Shown here one piece after another: positions 9,264-17,813 of a DNA stretch of 64,000 bases (position 1 is the stretch's first letter; the number at the start of each line of letters is the position of its first letter). The position numbers and the translations under genes were made by a program. The stretch spans positions 3,553,501 through 3,617,500 of the forward strand of contig CP096134.1 of NCBI GenBank assembly GCA_023242925.1, given 5' to 3'. The notes below the pieces were generated by a model. The model searched no databases, was not told where the DNA came from, and saw only the letters and a list, made by a program, of their open reading frames with translations. Origin of the DNA: Hyphomonadaceae bacterium JAD_PAG50586_4 (GTDB taxonomy: Bacteria; Pseudomonadota; Alphaproteobacteria; Caulobacterales; Aquidulcibacteraceae).

Positions 9264-10586
9264 ATGCCTGATACTCCGCGCCCAAACTCGCTCGAATCGT
9301 TCTGGATGCCGTTCACGCCGAACAGGGCGTTCAAGGCCGATCCCCGCATGGTCGCGCGCGCGGAGGGCATGTATTATTACACGCCGGACGGCCGCCAAGT
9401 GCTCGACGGCACAGCGGGCCTCTGGTGTTCCGCCGCCGGCCATGGCCGCAAGCAGATCACCAAAGCGATCCAGCGCGCCGCCGCCGAGCTCGATTTCGCG
9501 CCGACCTTCAACATCGCGCACCCGAGCGCGTTCGAGTTCGCCAATCGCTTGAGCGAAATCCTGCCCGAGGGCATGGACCGCATCCATTTCACTAATTCCG
9601 GCTCCGAGAGCGCCGACACCGCGTTGAAGATCGCGCTCGCCTACCAGAAGGCGCGCGGCAAGCCCGGCAAGTATCGCCTCATCGGCCGCGAGCGCGCCTA
9701 TCACGGCGTCAATTTTGGCGGCATCAGCGTCGGCGGCATTGTGCGCAATCGCATGGGTTTTGGGCCAATGGTCGGCGGCGTCGATCATCTGCCGCACACG
9801 CTCGATATCGCCCGCAACGCCTTCTCGCGCGGCCAACCTCCGCACGGCGTTGAATTCGCCGACGCGCTCGAACGCCTCGTGCAATTGCATGACGCCAGCA
9901 CGATCGCGGCCGTCATCGTCGAGCCCGTCGCCGGCTCCACCGGCGTGATCATGCCGCCACAAGGCTATTTGAAGCGCCTGCGCGAGCTTTGCGACAAGCA
10001 CGACATTCTGCTGATCTTCGATGAAGTCATCACCGGCTTCGGCCGCCTGGGCGCACCGTTCGCGTCACAATATTTCGACGTGAAGCCCGACATCATCACG
10101 ATGGCGAAAGCGATCTCCAACGCCGCCGTGCCGATGGGCGCCGTCGCTTGCTCACGGCAAATCTACGACACCATCCTCGCCAATTCCGAAACCCCGATCG
10201 AACTCTTCCACGGCTATACCACAAGCGGCCACCCGCTCGCCTGCGCCGCGGCCATCGCCACGCTCGACATCTTCCGCGACGAGCGCTTGTTCGAACGCGC
10301 CGCCGAACTCGCGCCCTATTGGGAAGACGCGATGCATTCGCTACGCGACGCCCCGCACGTGATCGACATCCGAAACTTGGGCCTCATCGGCGGCGTCGAA
10401 CTCGCCCCGCGCCCCGGCGCGCCGACGCAGCGCGCGCTCGAAGTCTTCCGCTACGCCTTCGACAAAGGCGTCCTCATCCGCTGCACCAGCGACATCCTCG
10501 CCTTCTCACCGCCGCTGATCGTCGAGAAACACCAGATCGATCAGATCGTCGATGTCGTCCGCCAAGCGTTGAAGACGGTCGCGTGA
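9264..10586 (+). CDS. Omega-amino acid (beta-alanine)-pyruvate aminotransferase
   Basis: A complete 440-residue class III PLP aminotransferase, most like beta-alanine/omega-amino acid:pyruvate transaminases. It shows ESFWMPFTPNRAFKADPR at the start, TNSGSESADTALKIA, ERAYHGVNFGG, LLIFDEVITGFGRLG, the PLP lysine in IITMAKAISNAAVPMGA and the ELFHGYTTSGHPLACAA block. Such enzymes degrade beta-alanine or amines derived from polyamines, which fits the neighbouring polyamine genes, although it is on the other strand. Its stop overlaps the next start (TGATG). Confidence 0.87.
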   Translation: MPDTPRPNSLESFWMPFTPNRAFKADPRMVARAEGMYYYTPDGRQVLDGTAGLWCSAAGHGRKQITKAIQRAAAELDFAPTFNIAHPSAFEFANRLSEILPEGMDRIHFTNSGSESADTALKIALAYQKARGKPGKYRLIGRERAYHGVNFGGISVGGIVRNRMGFGPMVGGVDHLPHTLDIARNAFSRGQPPHGVEFADALERLVQLHDASTIAAVIVEPVAGSTGVIMPPQGYLKRLRELCDKHDILLIFDEVITGFGRLGAPFASQYFDVKPDIITMAKAISNAAVPMGAVACSRQIYDTILANSETPIELFHGYTTSGHPLACAAAIATLDIFRDERLFERAAELAPYWEDAMHSLRDAPHVIDIRNLGLIGGVELAPRPGAPTQRALEVFRYAFDKGVLIRCTSDILAFSPPLIVEKHQIDQIVDVVRQALKTVA

Positions 10587-10849
10587 TGGCTCAACCGATT
10601 TTTCCCGACGGCGTGAACGCCATGGGCGTCGCCGCTGTGATAGCGTTCCTGGGCTGCTGGATAGGCGCAGCGTTCTCGGCGTTGGCGATGCACCGCGCCG
10701 GCGACATGCAATATTTTGACGGCTCCTTGAACATCTGGAAGCATTCGGAGCCGAGGAAGCGGTTTCTTCGTGTCTTTGCCTCTTGCGCCGGCGGCCTTCT
10801 CTGCGCGCTTGCCGCCTTCACGTTCGGCGGCTGGCCCACTGGACGATAG
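10586..10849 (+). CDS. Small hypothetical membrane protein
   Basis: An 87-residue protein that I do not recognise. Two hydrophobic stretches are visible: GVAAVIAFLGCWIGAAFSAL at about residues 14-33 and LLCALAAFTFGGW near the end. A basic region (KHSEPRKRFLRV) lies between them, so a two-helix inner-membrane protein is likely. The ATG overlaps the transaminase stop by one base, which argues for a real, translationally coupled gene. The GNAT gene starts one base after its stop. Confidence 0.65.
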   Translation: MAQPIFPDGVNAMGVAAVIAFLGCWIGAAFSALAMHRAGDMQYFDGSLNIWKHSEPRKRFLRVFASCAGGLLCALAAFTFGGWPTGR

Positions 10850-10850
10850 C

Positions 10851-11351
10851 GTGATCGAACTCCTTGAAGACAAGGCAGCTCTCGCACATCTCGCGCCCGG
10901 CGACATCGCGCGCCTGACCGACGCCGCAACCGCCGCCACCTTCTACGGCGCGCCGCTCAGCGACGAACAGATGGCCGCCAACAAGCGCATCGTCACCATC
11001 AGCACCGCCTCCTGCGAAGCCGCCGCCGCCAACGCGCATCAAGCCTTCATCGCCGCGTTCGATGGCGAGCGTTGCGCCGGCTACGTTATCTCCACCCGGC
11101 ACGCCGAGAACGACCATGAACTCGATTGGCTCATGGTGCACCCGGATTTCCACGGCACGCCGGTCTCGCGCCTGCTCATGCAGCGCGGCATCGACTGGCT
11201 CGGCGCCGATCAGTCGATATGGCTTAACGTCATCGCCTTCAACCAACGCGCCATCCGCTTCTACGAAAAATTCGGCTTCGCCATAGACGCAGACGCCCGC
11301 ACTCACCACCTCGTCCCCCACGTCATCATGCGCCGAGCGGCAATTGCCTAG
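10851..11351 (+). CDS. GNAT family N-acetyltransferase
   Basis: A 166-residue acyl-CoA N-acyltransferase. The core is seen in GYVISTRHAENDHELDWLMV, the acetyl-CoA loop region VHPDFHGTPVSRLLMQRGI, then WLNVIAFNQRAIRFYEKFGF, the standard C-terminal strand-helix of the fold. The GTG start at 10851 immediately follows the preceding stop and is preferred to longer in-frame starts that would overlap the previous gene. The substrate is unknown. Confidence 0.78.
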   Translation: MIELLEDKAALAHLAPGDIARLTDAATAATFYGAPLSDEQMAANKRIVTISTASCEAAAANAHQAFIAAFDGERCAGYVISTRHAENDHELDWLMVHPDFHGTPVSRLLMQRGIDWLGADQSIWLNVIAFNQRAIRFYEKFGFAIDADARTHHLVPHVIMRRAAIA

Positions 11352-11413
11352 CGACGCAGACTTCCGTTAGCGTTGCGCCAGCACGCGCCCCAGAGCGCGG
11401 CCGGAGGCAGGTC

Positions 11414-12207
11414 GTGAATCCCATTCTGCAAATCCTTGCTGTGAACCTCGGCGTGTCCGCGCTGTTCTTCGCCGCACTTTGGCTCATCAGCATTCGCCTC
11501 AAGGACCCGAGCTTCATCGATTCCTGGTGGGCGCTGGGTGTGATCGTGTTGAGTTGGAGCACGTATGCGCAGCTCGACGCGCCCAGCCCGCAGGCGACCG
11601 CGCTCATGCTGCTCAGCACCGTGTGGGGCTTGCGGCTCGGCGTGTATCTGCTCTGGCGCTGGGGCAAACACGGCGCCGATCGCCGCTACGCCAAACTCGC
11701 CGAACGCGCGCGCACCAAGCACGGGCTCAATTTCGCGATGTTCGCACTGCTCTGGGTGTTCGGCCCGCAATTGCTGTTGCAATTCGTCATGGCGCTGCCC
11801 GCCATGCTCGGCCAAATTCCGGCGACGCAGACCTTTGGCGCGCTCGCCATCGCCGGCGTCTGGCTCGCCATCTTCGGCATCCTCTACGAAGCCATCGCCG
11901 ACGCGCAGCTCGCGCATTTCAAATCGCAGAGCGACAACGCCGGCAAAGTGATGGATCGCGGCCTCTGGCGCTATTCGCGCCATCCCAATTATTTCGCCGA
12001 GATGGTCGCGTGGTGGGGCCTATGGCTGATCGCGCTCGATGTGGGCGTGGGCCTTTGGAGCATCGCCGGCCCCCTCCTGCTCACCTTTCTCCTCACCCGC
12101 GTCAGCGGCGCCCCACCACCGAACCGCACCTTGCGCGCACGAAGCCGGAGTACGACGCATACAAGAAGCGCACCTCAAGCTTCATCCCAATGCCGCCGCG
12201 CGCCTAG
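11414..12207 (+). CDS. DUF1295 membrane protein, steroid 5-alpha-reductase-like (frameshift near 3' end)
   Basis: A multi-pass membrane protein of 264 residues when repaired. DUF1295 marks include FIDSWWALGVIVLSW, the GLRLGVYLLWRWGKHGADRRY block, and GLWRYSRHPNYFAEMVAWWG, the NADPH/quinone-type motif shared with steroid reductases and isoprenylcysteine methyltransferases. The C-terminus is broken at the CCCC run at 12,111-12,114. One extra base gives SGAPTTEPHLARTKPEYDAY and a stop at 12,207. The GTG start follows a GGAGGC ribosome site. Its last bases overlap the converging helicase gene. Confidence 0.8.
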
Positions 12208-14230
12208 CTGAAACGAGAGCGCGCTTTCGCTGCGAGATCGATGTTAGGCAACGGCCCGCGCGGGTACGGCGCCGCACTATGCGTCTCGGCCTGTTGCGAC
12301 CACGCCTTCTGCTCGAACTTGTCCAGCACGGTGCTCGGAATAAAGCGCGAGCGATTGGCATAGACATGTTTGTCGCCGCTCTTGGTTTGCTGGGTGTGAT
12401 AGAAGCGCTGCGGCGTAATCAGATGCAGATCATCCCTCGCGCGCGTCATCGCCACATAGAGAAGGCGCCGCTCCTCCTCGAGCTCCGCCGTCGAGCCCGC
12501 ACCCAGATCGGACGGCATGCAGCCATCGACCACGTTCAGCACGAACACGTTCTTCCATTCCTGCCCTTTGGCCGAATGGATGGTGGAAAGAATGAGATAA
12601 TCATCGTCCTTCGACGCCTTGCCGCTCTCATCGCTCGTTGAATTCGGCGGATCGAGCGTGAGATCGGTGAGAAAGGTTTGCCGCCCCGCGAAGGTCGCGC
12701 CGATACGTTGCAATTGTTCGATATCGCCCTTGCGCACGCGCGCATCGTCATAGCGCTCCTGCATCAGAGGCTCGTACCAGCGCGCGACGAGATCGAGATC
12801 ACCGGGCCATGCATTCGCGCGCGTGAGTTCGCCCAGCATATCCTTCAGCGCGCTCCACGCTTCGCTCGCACCCGCCGGCGGCGCTGTGTTGCGCACCGCG
12901 CTATAGGCGCCGGTCTCATCCATCGCTTCGAGCACACGCGCAGCTTTCGCGGGGCCCACGCCCGGCACCAATTGCAACGTACGAAAGCCCGCCAAGCGAT
13001 CGCCGCCATTCTGGGCCCAGCGCAAAATCGCCAGAAAATCCTTCACGTGCGACGCCTCAAGAAATTTGAGTCCGCCAAATTTTAGAAACGGAATATCGCG
13101 CTTGGTCAGCTCCAGCTCCACCGGGGCCGAGAAATCCGCCGCGCGGAAGAGCACCGCCTGGCTTTTCGGATCCAAGCCCCGCTCGCGCGCCTCCAGCACA
13201 TGGTCGGCCACATAAGCCGCCTGCGCCGCTTCATCACGCACGCTCACCAGATACGGCGCCACCCCGCCGCTGCGCGTTGTGCGCAGATTCTTCGTGAAGC
13301 GCTCGCTCGCCAGATCAATCACCGCGTTCGACGCCTCAAGGATCGGCCCCGTCGAGCGATAATTCTGCTCCAGCGTCACCAGCCGCGCCGGCGGATTATA
13401 AACGGTCGGAAAATCCAGAATGTTGCGCACGTCGGCGGCGCGGAACGAATAGATCGATTGCGCATCATCGCCGACGACCGTCACGCCGCACCCATCCGGC
13501 TTCATCGCCATCAGGATGCGCGCCTGCAATTTGTTCGTGTCCTGATATTCATCGACCAGCACGTGATCGAAGCGCGCGCCGACCTCCGCCGCCAGCGTCG
13601 GCTCCCGCATCGCCTCGGCCCAGAGCCAAAGCAAATCGTCGTAATCGAGCACGTTCTGCTTTTGCTTGGCCTCCACATAGGCCGCAAACAGCGCCTTCAG
13701 CTCCGCTTCCCATTCGCGGCACCACGGAAACGCCGCCGCCAATGCCTCGCTGATCGTCTCGTCCGCATTCACGACGCGCGAATAGATCGCAAGGCACGTG
13801 CCTTTCATCGGAAAGCGCTTCGCCCCCGTCGCCACGCCAAGCTCTTGGCGCACCATGCCCATCAGATCGGCGCTGTCGCTACGATCATGGATCGTGAAAT
13901 CCGCATCGAGGCCAACCACTGGCGCCAATTCGCGCAACAGGCGCGCGCCGATAGCGTGAAACGTGCCCGCCCACGGAATCCGCACGTCGTTGGCCATCAC
14001 CTTGCCGACACGCGCAATCATCTCGCTCGCTGCACGGCGCGAGAACGTCAGCAACAAAATCCGCGACGCGTCGGCGCCGTTCGCCACCAGATGCGCGACG
14101 CGATGCGATAGTGTTTTGGTTTTCCCGATCCCGCGCCGGCAATCACAAGCAACGGCGCCAAGCCATGCTCCACCGCCGCGCGCTGCGCCTCGTTCAATTC
14201 ATCCAAAGCCAGCGCACTGATTCGCGACAT
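12204..14230 (-). CDS. UvrD/PcrA-like ATP-dependent DNA helicase (frameshift at the Walker A motif)
   Basis: A superfamily 1 3'-5' helicase of 675 residues when repaired, expected to unwind DNA in repair or replication restart. Visible motifs are NEAQRAAVEHG (Q motif), AGAGSGKTK (Walker A), LLLTFSRRAASEM, VDEYQDTN (Walker B), GDDAQSIYSFRAA, LVTLEQNYRST, the late STIHSAKGQEWKNVF and RLLYVAMTRARDDLHL. The frame breaks exactly in Walker A near 14,120-14,126, where a TTTT and a CCC run adjoin; one extra base restores GKTKTLSHRVAHLVANGAD. The start MSRISALALDELN at 14,230 is preferred. It converges with the DUF1295 gene. Confidence 0.86.
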
Positions 14231-14287
14231 CGTCACAAGCTGACGTGTTTCGCCTTTGTTCGCAACGCGTGAGATGCTCAAGCACGC

Positions 14288-15382
14288 TTAACGACGACGC
14301 TCCGCCAGAGGGCGCACCATATCGACGAGCGCTACGAGCACGCGGCCCGGTTCCTCCACAGGCGCCAGATGCGCGGAGTTTTCAAACCACACGATCCGCT
14401 CCGCCGGCGCGCGCAGACGTGCGAGCCAAGCGACAGCGACTTGCGGCGGCGTCGTCATATCGTGGCGGCCCAGCATCAGGACCACCGGAAACGAAACCTG
14501 CTCCACGCGCGTAACATCCACCTGCGCCAATTCTGGAAGCAATTGGCGCACAGTGCGGATGCTGCCGTCATTCACCGCCGCCAGATCTGCCGGCGTGTAG
14601 TCTGGCGAAATGCGACCGGCCCGGAAGAAATGCTCAGCATTGTCGCGTCCCGCCGCCAAGCCGCCATAGCGCATCACATAACCGCGCTCGGTTCCCAACC
14701 GATCGAAATCCAAATCGCCCGGATACGGCGCCAACGCTTCAAGCTCGGCGATCGCCGCCGCATCATTGCGCCGCCGCGCTTCGCTCAACACAAGTTCGTA
14801 GCTCGCACGTTCGTTCGCTTGCATGTTGAGCAAAGGCGAAAGCCCGACATAGGCGTGTACCCAATCCGGCTGCCGCAGCGCAGCGTTAAACGCCACCGCG
14901 CCGCCCCATGAATGGCCAAGCAGAAACACGCGCTCGGCGCCGAAGCGTTCACGCAGATGCGCCATCAATTCCACTGCGTCTTCGGTGACGCGATCGAGCG
15001 ACAATGAATCAATGGCCGCTTGTTGATCCCTCGCGCGCGCGTGGGAGAGGCCGGCGCCGCGTTGATCCCATTCCACCACGGTGAAGTAATCTTCCCACGC
15101 GCGCTGATAGGGCCATGACGACGGCATATTCGGCCGCCCCGGCCCGCCGTGCACGTAAATCAGGATCGGGTTGTTGCGATCCGCGCCGCGAATACTGACC
15201 CATTGTTCGACGCCGCCGAGACTGAGCGCAATCCGCTCCTCGACAGCATTTGGGCCGCTATGATGGTTGAGATCAGCGATGATCGCCCGCGCCGCGGCGT
15301 TCGGGTCCACCTCCTGCGCCCGCGCCGGCATGGCGCACACAATGATAAAGAAAAGCGCGAGCGCGCGAAGCATCGAGTTCAT
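14288..15382 (-). CDS. Secreted alpha/beta hydrolase, proline iminopeptidase-like
   Basis: A 364-residue alpha/beta hydrolase with an N-terminal signal peptide ending in AMPARAQ. The oxyanion motif is HGGPG at about residues 78-82, VEWDQRGAGLS follows, the nucleophile elbow is GHSWGG (serine near 158), the acid is in MLGRHDMTTPP, and the histidine in NSAHLAPVEEP. This arrangement is typical of proline iminopeptidases and related esterases. The start at 15,382 gives a proper signal peptide; the longer start adds an unlikely leader. The substrate is unknown. It lies 40 bases after the DUF2834 gene on the same strand. Confidence 0.83.
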   Translation of the reverse strand: MNSMLRALALFFIIVCAMPARAQEVDPNAAARAIIADLNHHSGPNAVEERIALSLGGVEQWVSIRGADRNNPILIYVHGGPGRPNMPSSWPYQRAWEDYFTVVEWDQRGAGLSHARARDQQAAIDSLSLDRVTEDAVELMAHLRERFGAERVFLLGHSWGGAVAFNAALRQPDWVHAYVGLSPLLNMQANERASYELVLSEARRRNDAAAIAELEALAPYPGDLDFDRLGTERGYVMRYGGLAAGRDNAEHFFRAGRISPDYTPADLAAVNDGSIRTVRQLLPELAQVDVTRVEQVSFPVVLMLGRHDMTTPPQVAVAWLARLRAPAERIVWFENSAHLAPVEEPGRVLVALVDMVRPLAERRR

Positions 15383-15422
15383 AACAGGCAGATGCCTGGC
15401 ATAGGCCGGCTGGATGCACGCG

Positions 15423-15863
15423 CTAACGCAACACAAACCAGCTCAGCCCCACGACGATCGCAGTCACCACCAAGATCCCCGCCACATCCACCGCCTTCAG
15501 CGTCCAAGCGCCGCCGATGTCTGGCGCTTTCGCAACCCGCAACTCGCGCGCAATCATGAAGAGTGGAAACGTCACGCTGATCGCGATCATAAAGCCCAGC
15601 AAAATGTAGAGCCAGACGAAGCGCACGCCCAAGCGCCGAGCCTCGATGATCATGAACGCCACCGCCGCGAGCAGCAGGAGCAAGAGATCGACCGTGATCG
15701 AACGGCTCGCCGGATTGATGCGCGTCGCATTCAAAAAGGCGAGGCCGGCATCGCCAGTTTGATCCGGCCCAAAATACGCAAGGTTCTGGCTCCACGTCGC
15801 GACCAACGCCACGACAGCGATCAAAGCATAAAAGCCAATCAACCAGCGCTGCTGTTGCGTCAT
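15423..15863 (-). CDS. DUF2834-like membrane protein
   Basis: A 146-residue membrane protein with four hydrophobic segments: WLIGFYALIAVVALVATW, ITVDLLLLLLAAVAFMI, VWLYILLGFMIAISVTFPL and VAGILVVTAIVVGLSWF. The layout matches small DUF2834-type proteins of unknown function. ATG at 15,863 has an excellent GGGAGGAAACGCG ribosome site; the longer in-frame reading translates the upstream palindromic repeat and is rejected. It is probably co-transcribed with the hydrolase downstream. Confidence 0.75.
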   Translation of the reverse strand: MTQQQRWLIGFYALIAVVALVATWSQNLAYFGPDQTGDAGLAFLNATRINPASRSITVDLLLLLLAAVAFMIIEARRLGVRFVWLYILLGFMIAISVTFPLFMIARELRVAKAPDIGGAWTLKAVDVAGILVVTAIVVGLSWFVLR

Positions 15864-15922
15864 CGCGTTTCCTCCCGCCGCCTCAGCTTGATACTGCAAG
15901 CTCAGCTGAGCAAGCGCGAGCG

Positions 15923-16072
15923 CCTCCCTCCCCTCCCGTGGGAGGGAGGGGTTGGGGTGAGGGTGGAGCGCGGCCGCCGCCGCACGCACGCCGCGCGAAC
16001 GAAAGGCGCCACAAAACGCCAACACCTGCGCTGGCCCTCACCCTGACCTCTCCCCTCTCGGCGAGAGGGTTC
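15923..16072. repeat. Intergenic palindromic repeat, second copy
   Basis: A left part with CTCCCTCCCCTCCCGTGGG and GGTTGGGGTGAGGGTG faces a right part with CCCTCACCCTGACCTCTCC and CTCTCGGCGAGAGGG. It resembles the element at 2709-2840 in motif order and size. It fills most of the space between the divergent DUF2834 and MFS genes, where their promoters must also lie. Both ends form GC-rich hairpins. Confidence 0.6.
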
Positions 16073-16121
16073 ACAGCCCTACCGCGCTCGCGCTACACCA
16101 CGCGCCAAACAGGGGGCAGCC

Positions 16122-17423
16122 ATCACCACCAGCGCCATCAACACGCCGCATACGCGCCGCGTGCTCACCGCCAGCCTCGTCGGCACTGCGGTCGAGTTCT
16201 ATGATTTTTATATCTACGCGACGGCCGCGGCCCTGGTGTTCGGCCCGCTCTTCTTTCCGTCGGACTCGCCCTCCGCGCAGCTCATGTCGAGCTACGCGAC
16301 GTTCGCCATCGCCTTCATCGCACGACCTGTCGGCGCTGTGTTCTTCGGCCATTTCGGCGACCGCATCGGGCGCAAATCCACGCTCGTCGCCTCGCTGATG
16401 CTGATGGGCGGCGCGACCTTCGCCATCGCGTTTCTGCCGACCTACGCGCAAGCCGGTTGGATCGCACCCTTCTTGCTCTGCGTATTGCGCTTCGGCCAAG
16501 GCTTCGGCCTCGGCGGCGAATGGGGCGGCGCAGCTTTGCTCGCGGTTGAAAACGCACCGCCCGGGTGGAAAGCCCGCTTCGGCATGTTTCCACAATTGGG
16601 CGCGCCCGTCGGCTTCCTCGCCGCCAACGGCTTTTTCCTGTTGCTCGGGCTCTTCCTCACCCAAGAACAATTCGTCACCTGGGGTTGGCGCATTCCGTTC
16701 TTGGCCAGTGCTGCGCTCGTCATCATCGGCTTGTGGGTGCGCTTAAAGCTGACCGAAACGCCGGAGTTCAAAGAAGCGCTGGAAAAAGCGCCGCCGCCGC
16801 ACGCGCCGCTCGGCGAAGTGCTGGTGAAGCATTGGCCCCAAGTGCTGGGCGGCACGCTCGGCGCCGTCGCCTGCTTCGCCACCTATTACGTCGCCACCGC
16901 CTTCGCGCTCGGCTACGGCGTCGGCACGCTGGGCTACACGCGCGAGACATTCCTCGTCGTGCAGCTCATCGCCATTCTCTTCCTCGCCATCGGCATCATC
17001 TGGGCCGGCGTGTGGGCCGACAAATCGAGCCCGCGCACCGTGCTGATGACGGGCTGTGTGCTCACCGTGCTCGCCAGCTTCGCGCTCGCGCCGCTGATGG
17101 GTTCGGGCTCGCTGCTGCTCATCGGGCTCTTCCTCGCGCTTGCGCAATTGCTGATGGGCTTCGTCTATGGCCCGCTCGGCGCCTGGCTGCCCGGCCTCTT
17201 TCCCGCGCGCGTGCGCTACACCGGCGCCAGCATCGCCTTCAACGTCGGCGGCATCCTCGGTGGCGGCCTGACCCCGCTCATCGCCGCCCAACTCGTAGAG
17301 CTGGGCGGGCTCACATATGTGGGCTTCTATCTCGGCGCCGCCACCGGCTTAAGCTTCCTGGCGCTGCTCTTCCTGCGCCAACGCAAACAAGAAGACGCGC
17401 CGACGCTGACGCCTGCGGTTTAA
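16122..17423 (+). CDS. MFS transporter, metabolite:H+ symporter type (unusual start)
   Basis: A 12-helix major facilitator of the metabolite/proton symporter subgroup. Helix 1 is in LVGTAVEFYDFYIYATAAAL, the cytoplasmic loop motif is GHFGDRIGRKSTL, and FGQGFGLGGEWGGAALLAVE follows; the C-terminal half is intact to TAA at 17,423. Its substrate is unknown. The N-terminus is odd: family members usually have 10-20 residues before helix 1, but the only standard start is GTG at 16,161, close to the helix. In frame upstream, an ATC codon at 16,122 stands 5 bases after AGGGGG. Either GTG is used, or ATC is an uncommon start or a base error. Confidence 0.82.
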   Translation: MTTSAINTPHTRRVLTASLVGTAVEFYDFYIYATAAALVFGPLFFPSDSPSAQLMSSYATFAIAFIARPVGAVFFGHFGDRIGRKSTLVASLMLMGGATFAIAFLPTYAQAGWIAPFLLCVLRFGQGFGLGGEWGGAALLAVENAPPGWKARFGMFPQLGAPVGFLAANGFFLLLGLFLTQEQFVTWGWRIPFLASAALVIIGLWVRLKLTETPEFKEALEKAPPPHAPLGEVLVKHWPQVLGGTLGAVACFATYYVATAFALGYGVGTLGYTRETFLVVQLIAILFLAIGIIWAGVWADKSSPRTVLMTGCVLTVLASFALAPLMGSGSLLLIGLFLALAQLLMGFVYGPLGAWLPGLFPARVRYTGASIAFNVGGILGGGLTPLIAAQLVELGGLTYVGFYLGAATGLSFLALLFLRQRKQEDAPTLTPAV

Positions 17424-17463
17424 CGCGTGACCACAGTCACAGCGACAGGGGCGGCCCCCGTTA

Positions 17464-17502
17464 GGTTTGCTCATCGAAGCGAGGGGCTTCGGGGAGCAAA
17501 CC
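17464..17502 (+). promoter_or_regulatory. Long 5' hairpin sequestering the ribosome site of the first small peptide gene
   Basis: GGTTTGCTC (17,464-17,472) pairs perfectly with GAGCAAACC (17,494-17,502). Inside, CGAAGC pairs with GCTTCG around a GAGGG loop, separated by a small AT/GG internal loop. The Shine-Dalgarno GGGGAG lies in the 3' side of the stem and the ATG follows two bases after it. A folded message would hide the ribosome site. This is the arrangement expected of an RNA thermometer or another translational switch, but the function is inferred from pairing only. Confidence 0.65.
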
Positions 17503-17504
17503 AC

Positions 17505-17597
17505 ATGACCAAATTCTACAGCCTGATCGCCGCAATCGCCGCTTTCGTCCCGGTCGCTTACGCCACCGTCGCGCAAGCAGCACAAATCGTCGCCTGA
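17505..17597 (+). CDS. Small hydrophobic peptide, 30 residues, tandem copy 1
   Basis: A tiny open frame starting MTKFYSLIAAIAAFVPVAYA and ending in AQAAQIVA. It resembles a signal peptide with a short tail: K3, a hydrophobic core, and possible cleavage after AQA. It is not known to me. Support for coding comes from the second copy 126 bases downstream: 21 of 30 residues are identical, seven codons differ only synonymously, and most replacements are conservative. A GGGGAG ribosome site lies in the preceding hairpin. A terminator follows the pair. Confidence 0.65.
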   Translation: MTKFYSLIAAIAAFVPVAYATVAQAAQIVA

Positions 17598-17630
17598 TCG
17601 GCCCCGCCCAGCATCCCTAGAGCAAAGCAC

Positions 17631-17723
17631 ATGACCAAGTTTTACGCCCTGATCGCCGCCTGCGCCGTGTTCGCACCAATGGCTGCGGCCACGCTCAACC
17701 AAGCCGCTCAAATCATCGCCTAG
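17631..17723 (+). CDS. Small hydrophobic peptide, 30 residues, tandem copy 2
   Basis: The second member of the tandem pair, starting MTKFYALIAACAVFAPMAAA and ending in NQAAQIIA. The duplicated unit includes the bases just upstream (GAGCAAAGCAC versus GAGCAAACCAC in copy 1), but not the left arm of the hairpin, and its ribosome site is weak. It could be translated constitutively or only at a low level. The C-terminal AQI(V/I)A is kept in both copies. The stop codons differ (TGA, TAG). A perfect intrinsic terminator follows 23 bases later. Confidence 0.62.
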   Translation: MTKFYALIAACAVFAPMAAATLNQAAQIIA

Positions 17724-17746
17724 CCGCCTCGACCCAAAGCGCAAAG

Positions 17747-17782
17747 AAGGCCGCCGAGGATGCTCCCCTCGGCGGCCTTTTT
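17747..17782 (+). terminator. Intrinsic terminator after the small peptide pair
   Basis: AAGGCCGCCGAGG pairs with CCTCGGCGGCCTT around a short loop and runs into a T tract. It ends transcription of the peptide genes and, read from the other strand, could also serve alanine dehydrogenase, whose stop is at 17,814. Confidence 0.9.
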
Positions 17783-17813
17783 GATTGTTCGCACTCAGGC
17801 GGGCTCGGTTGAG

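Noticed and set aside
15938..16204. Histidine-rich plus-strand frame (GGSHHHQRHQH) before the MFS gene
   Set aside because: It reads the palindromic repeat and the MFS N-terminus in the wrong frame.
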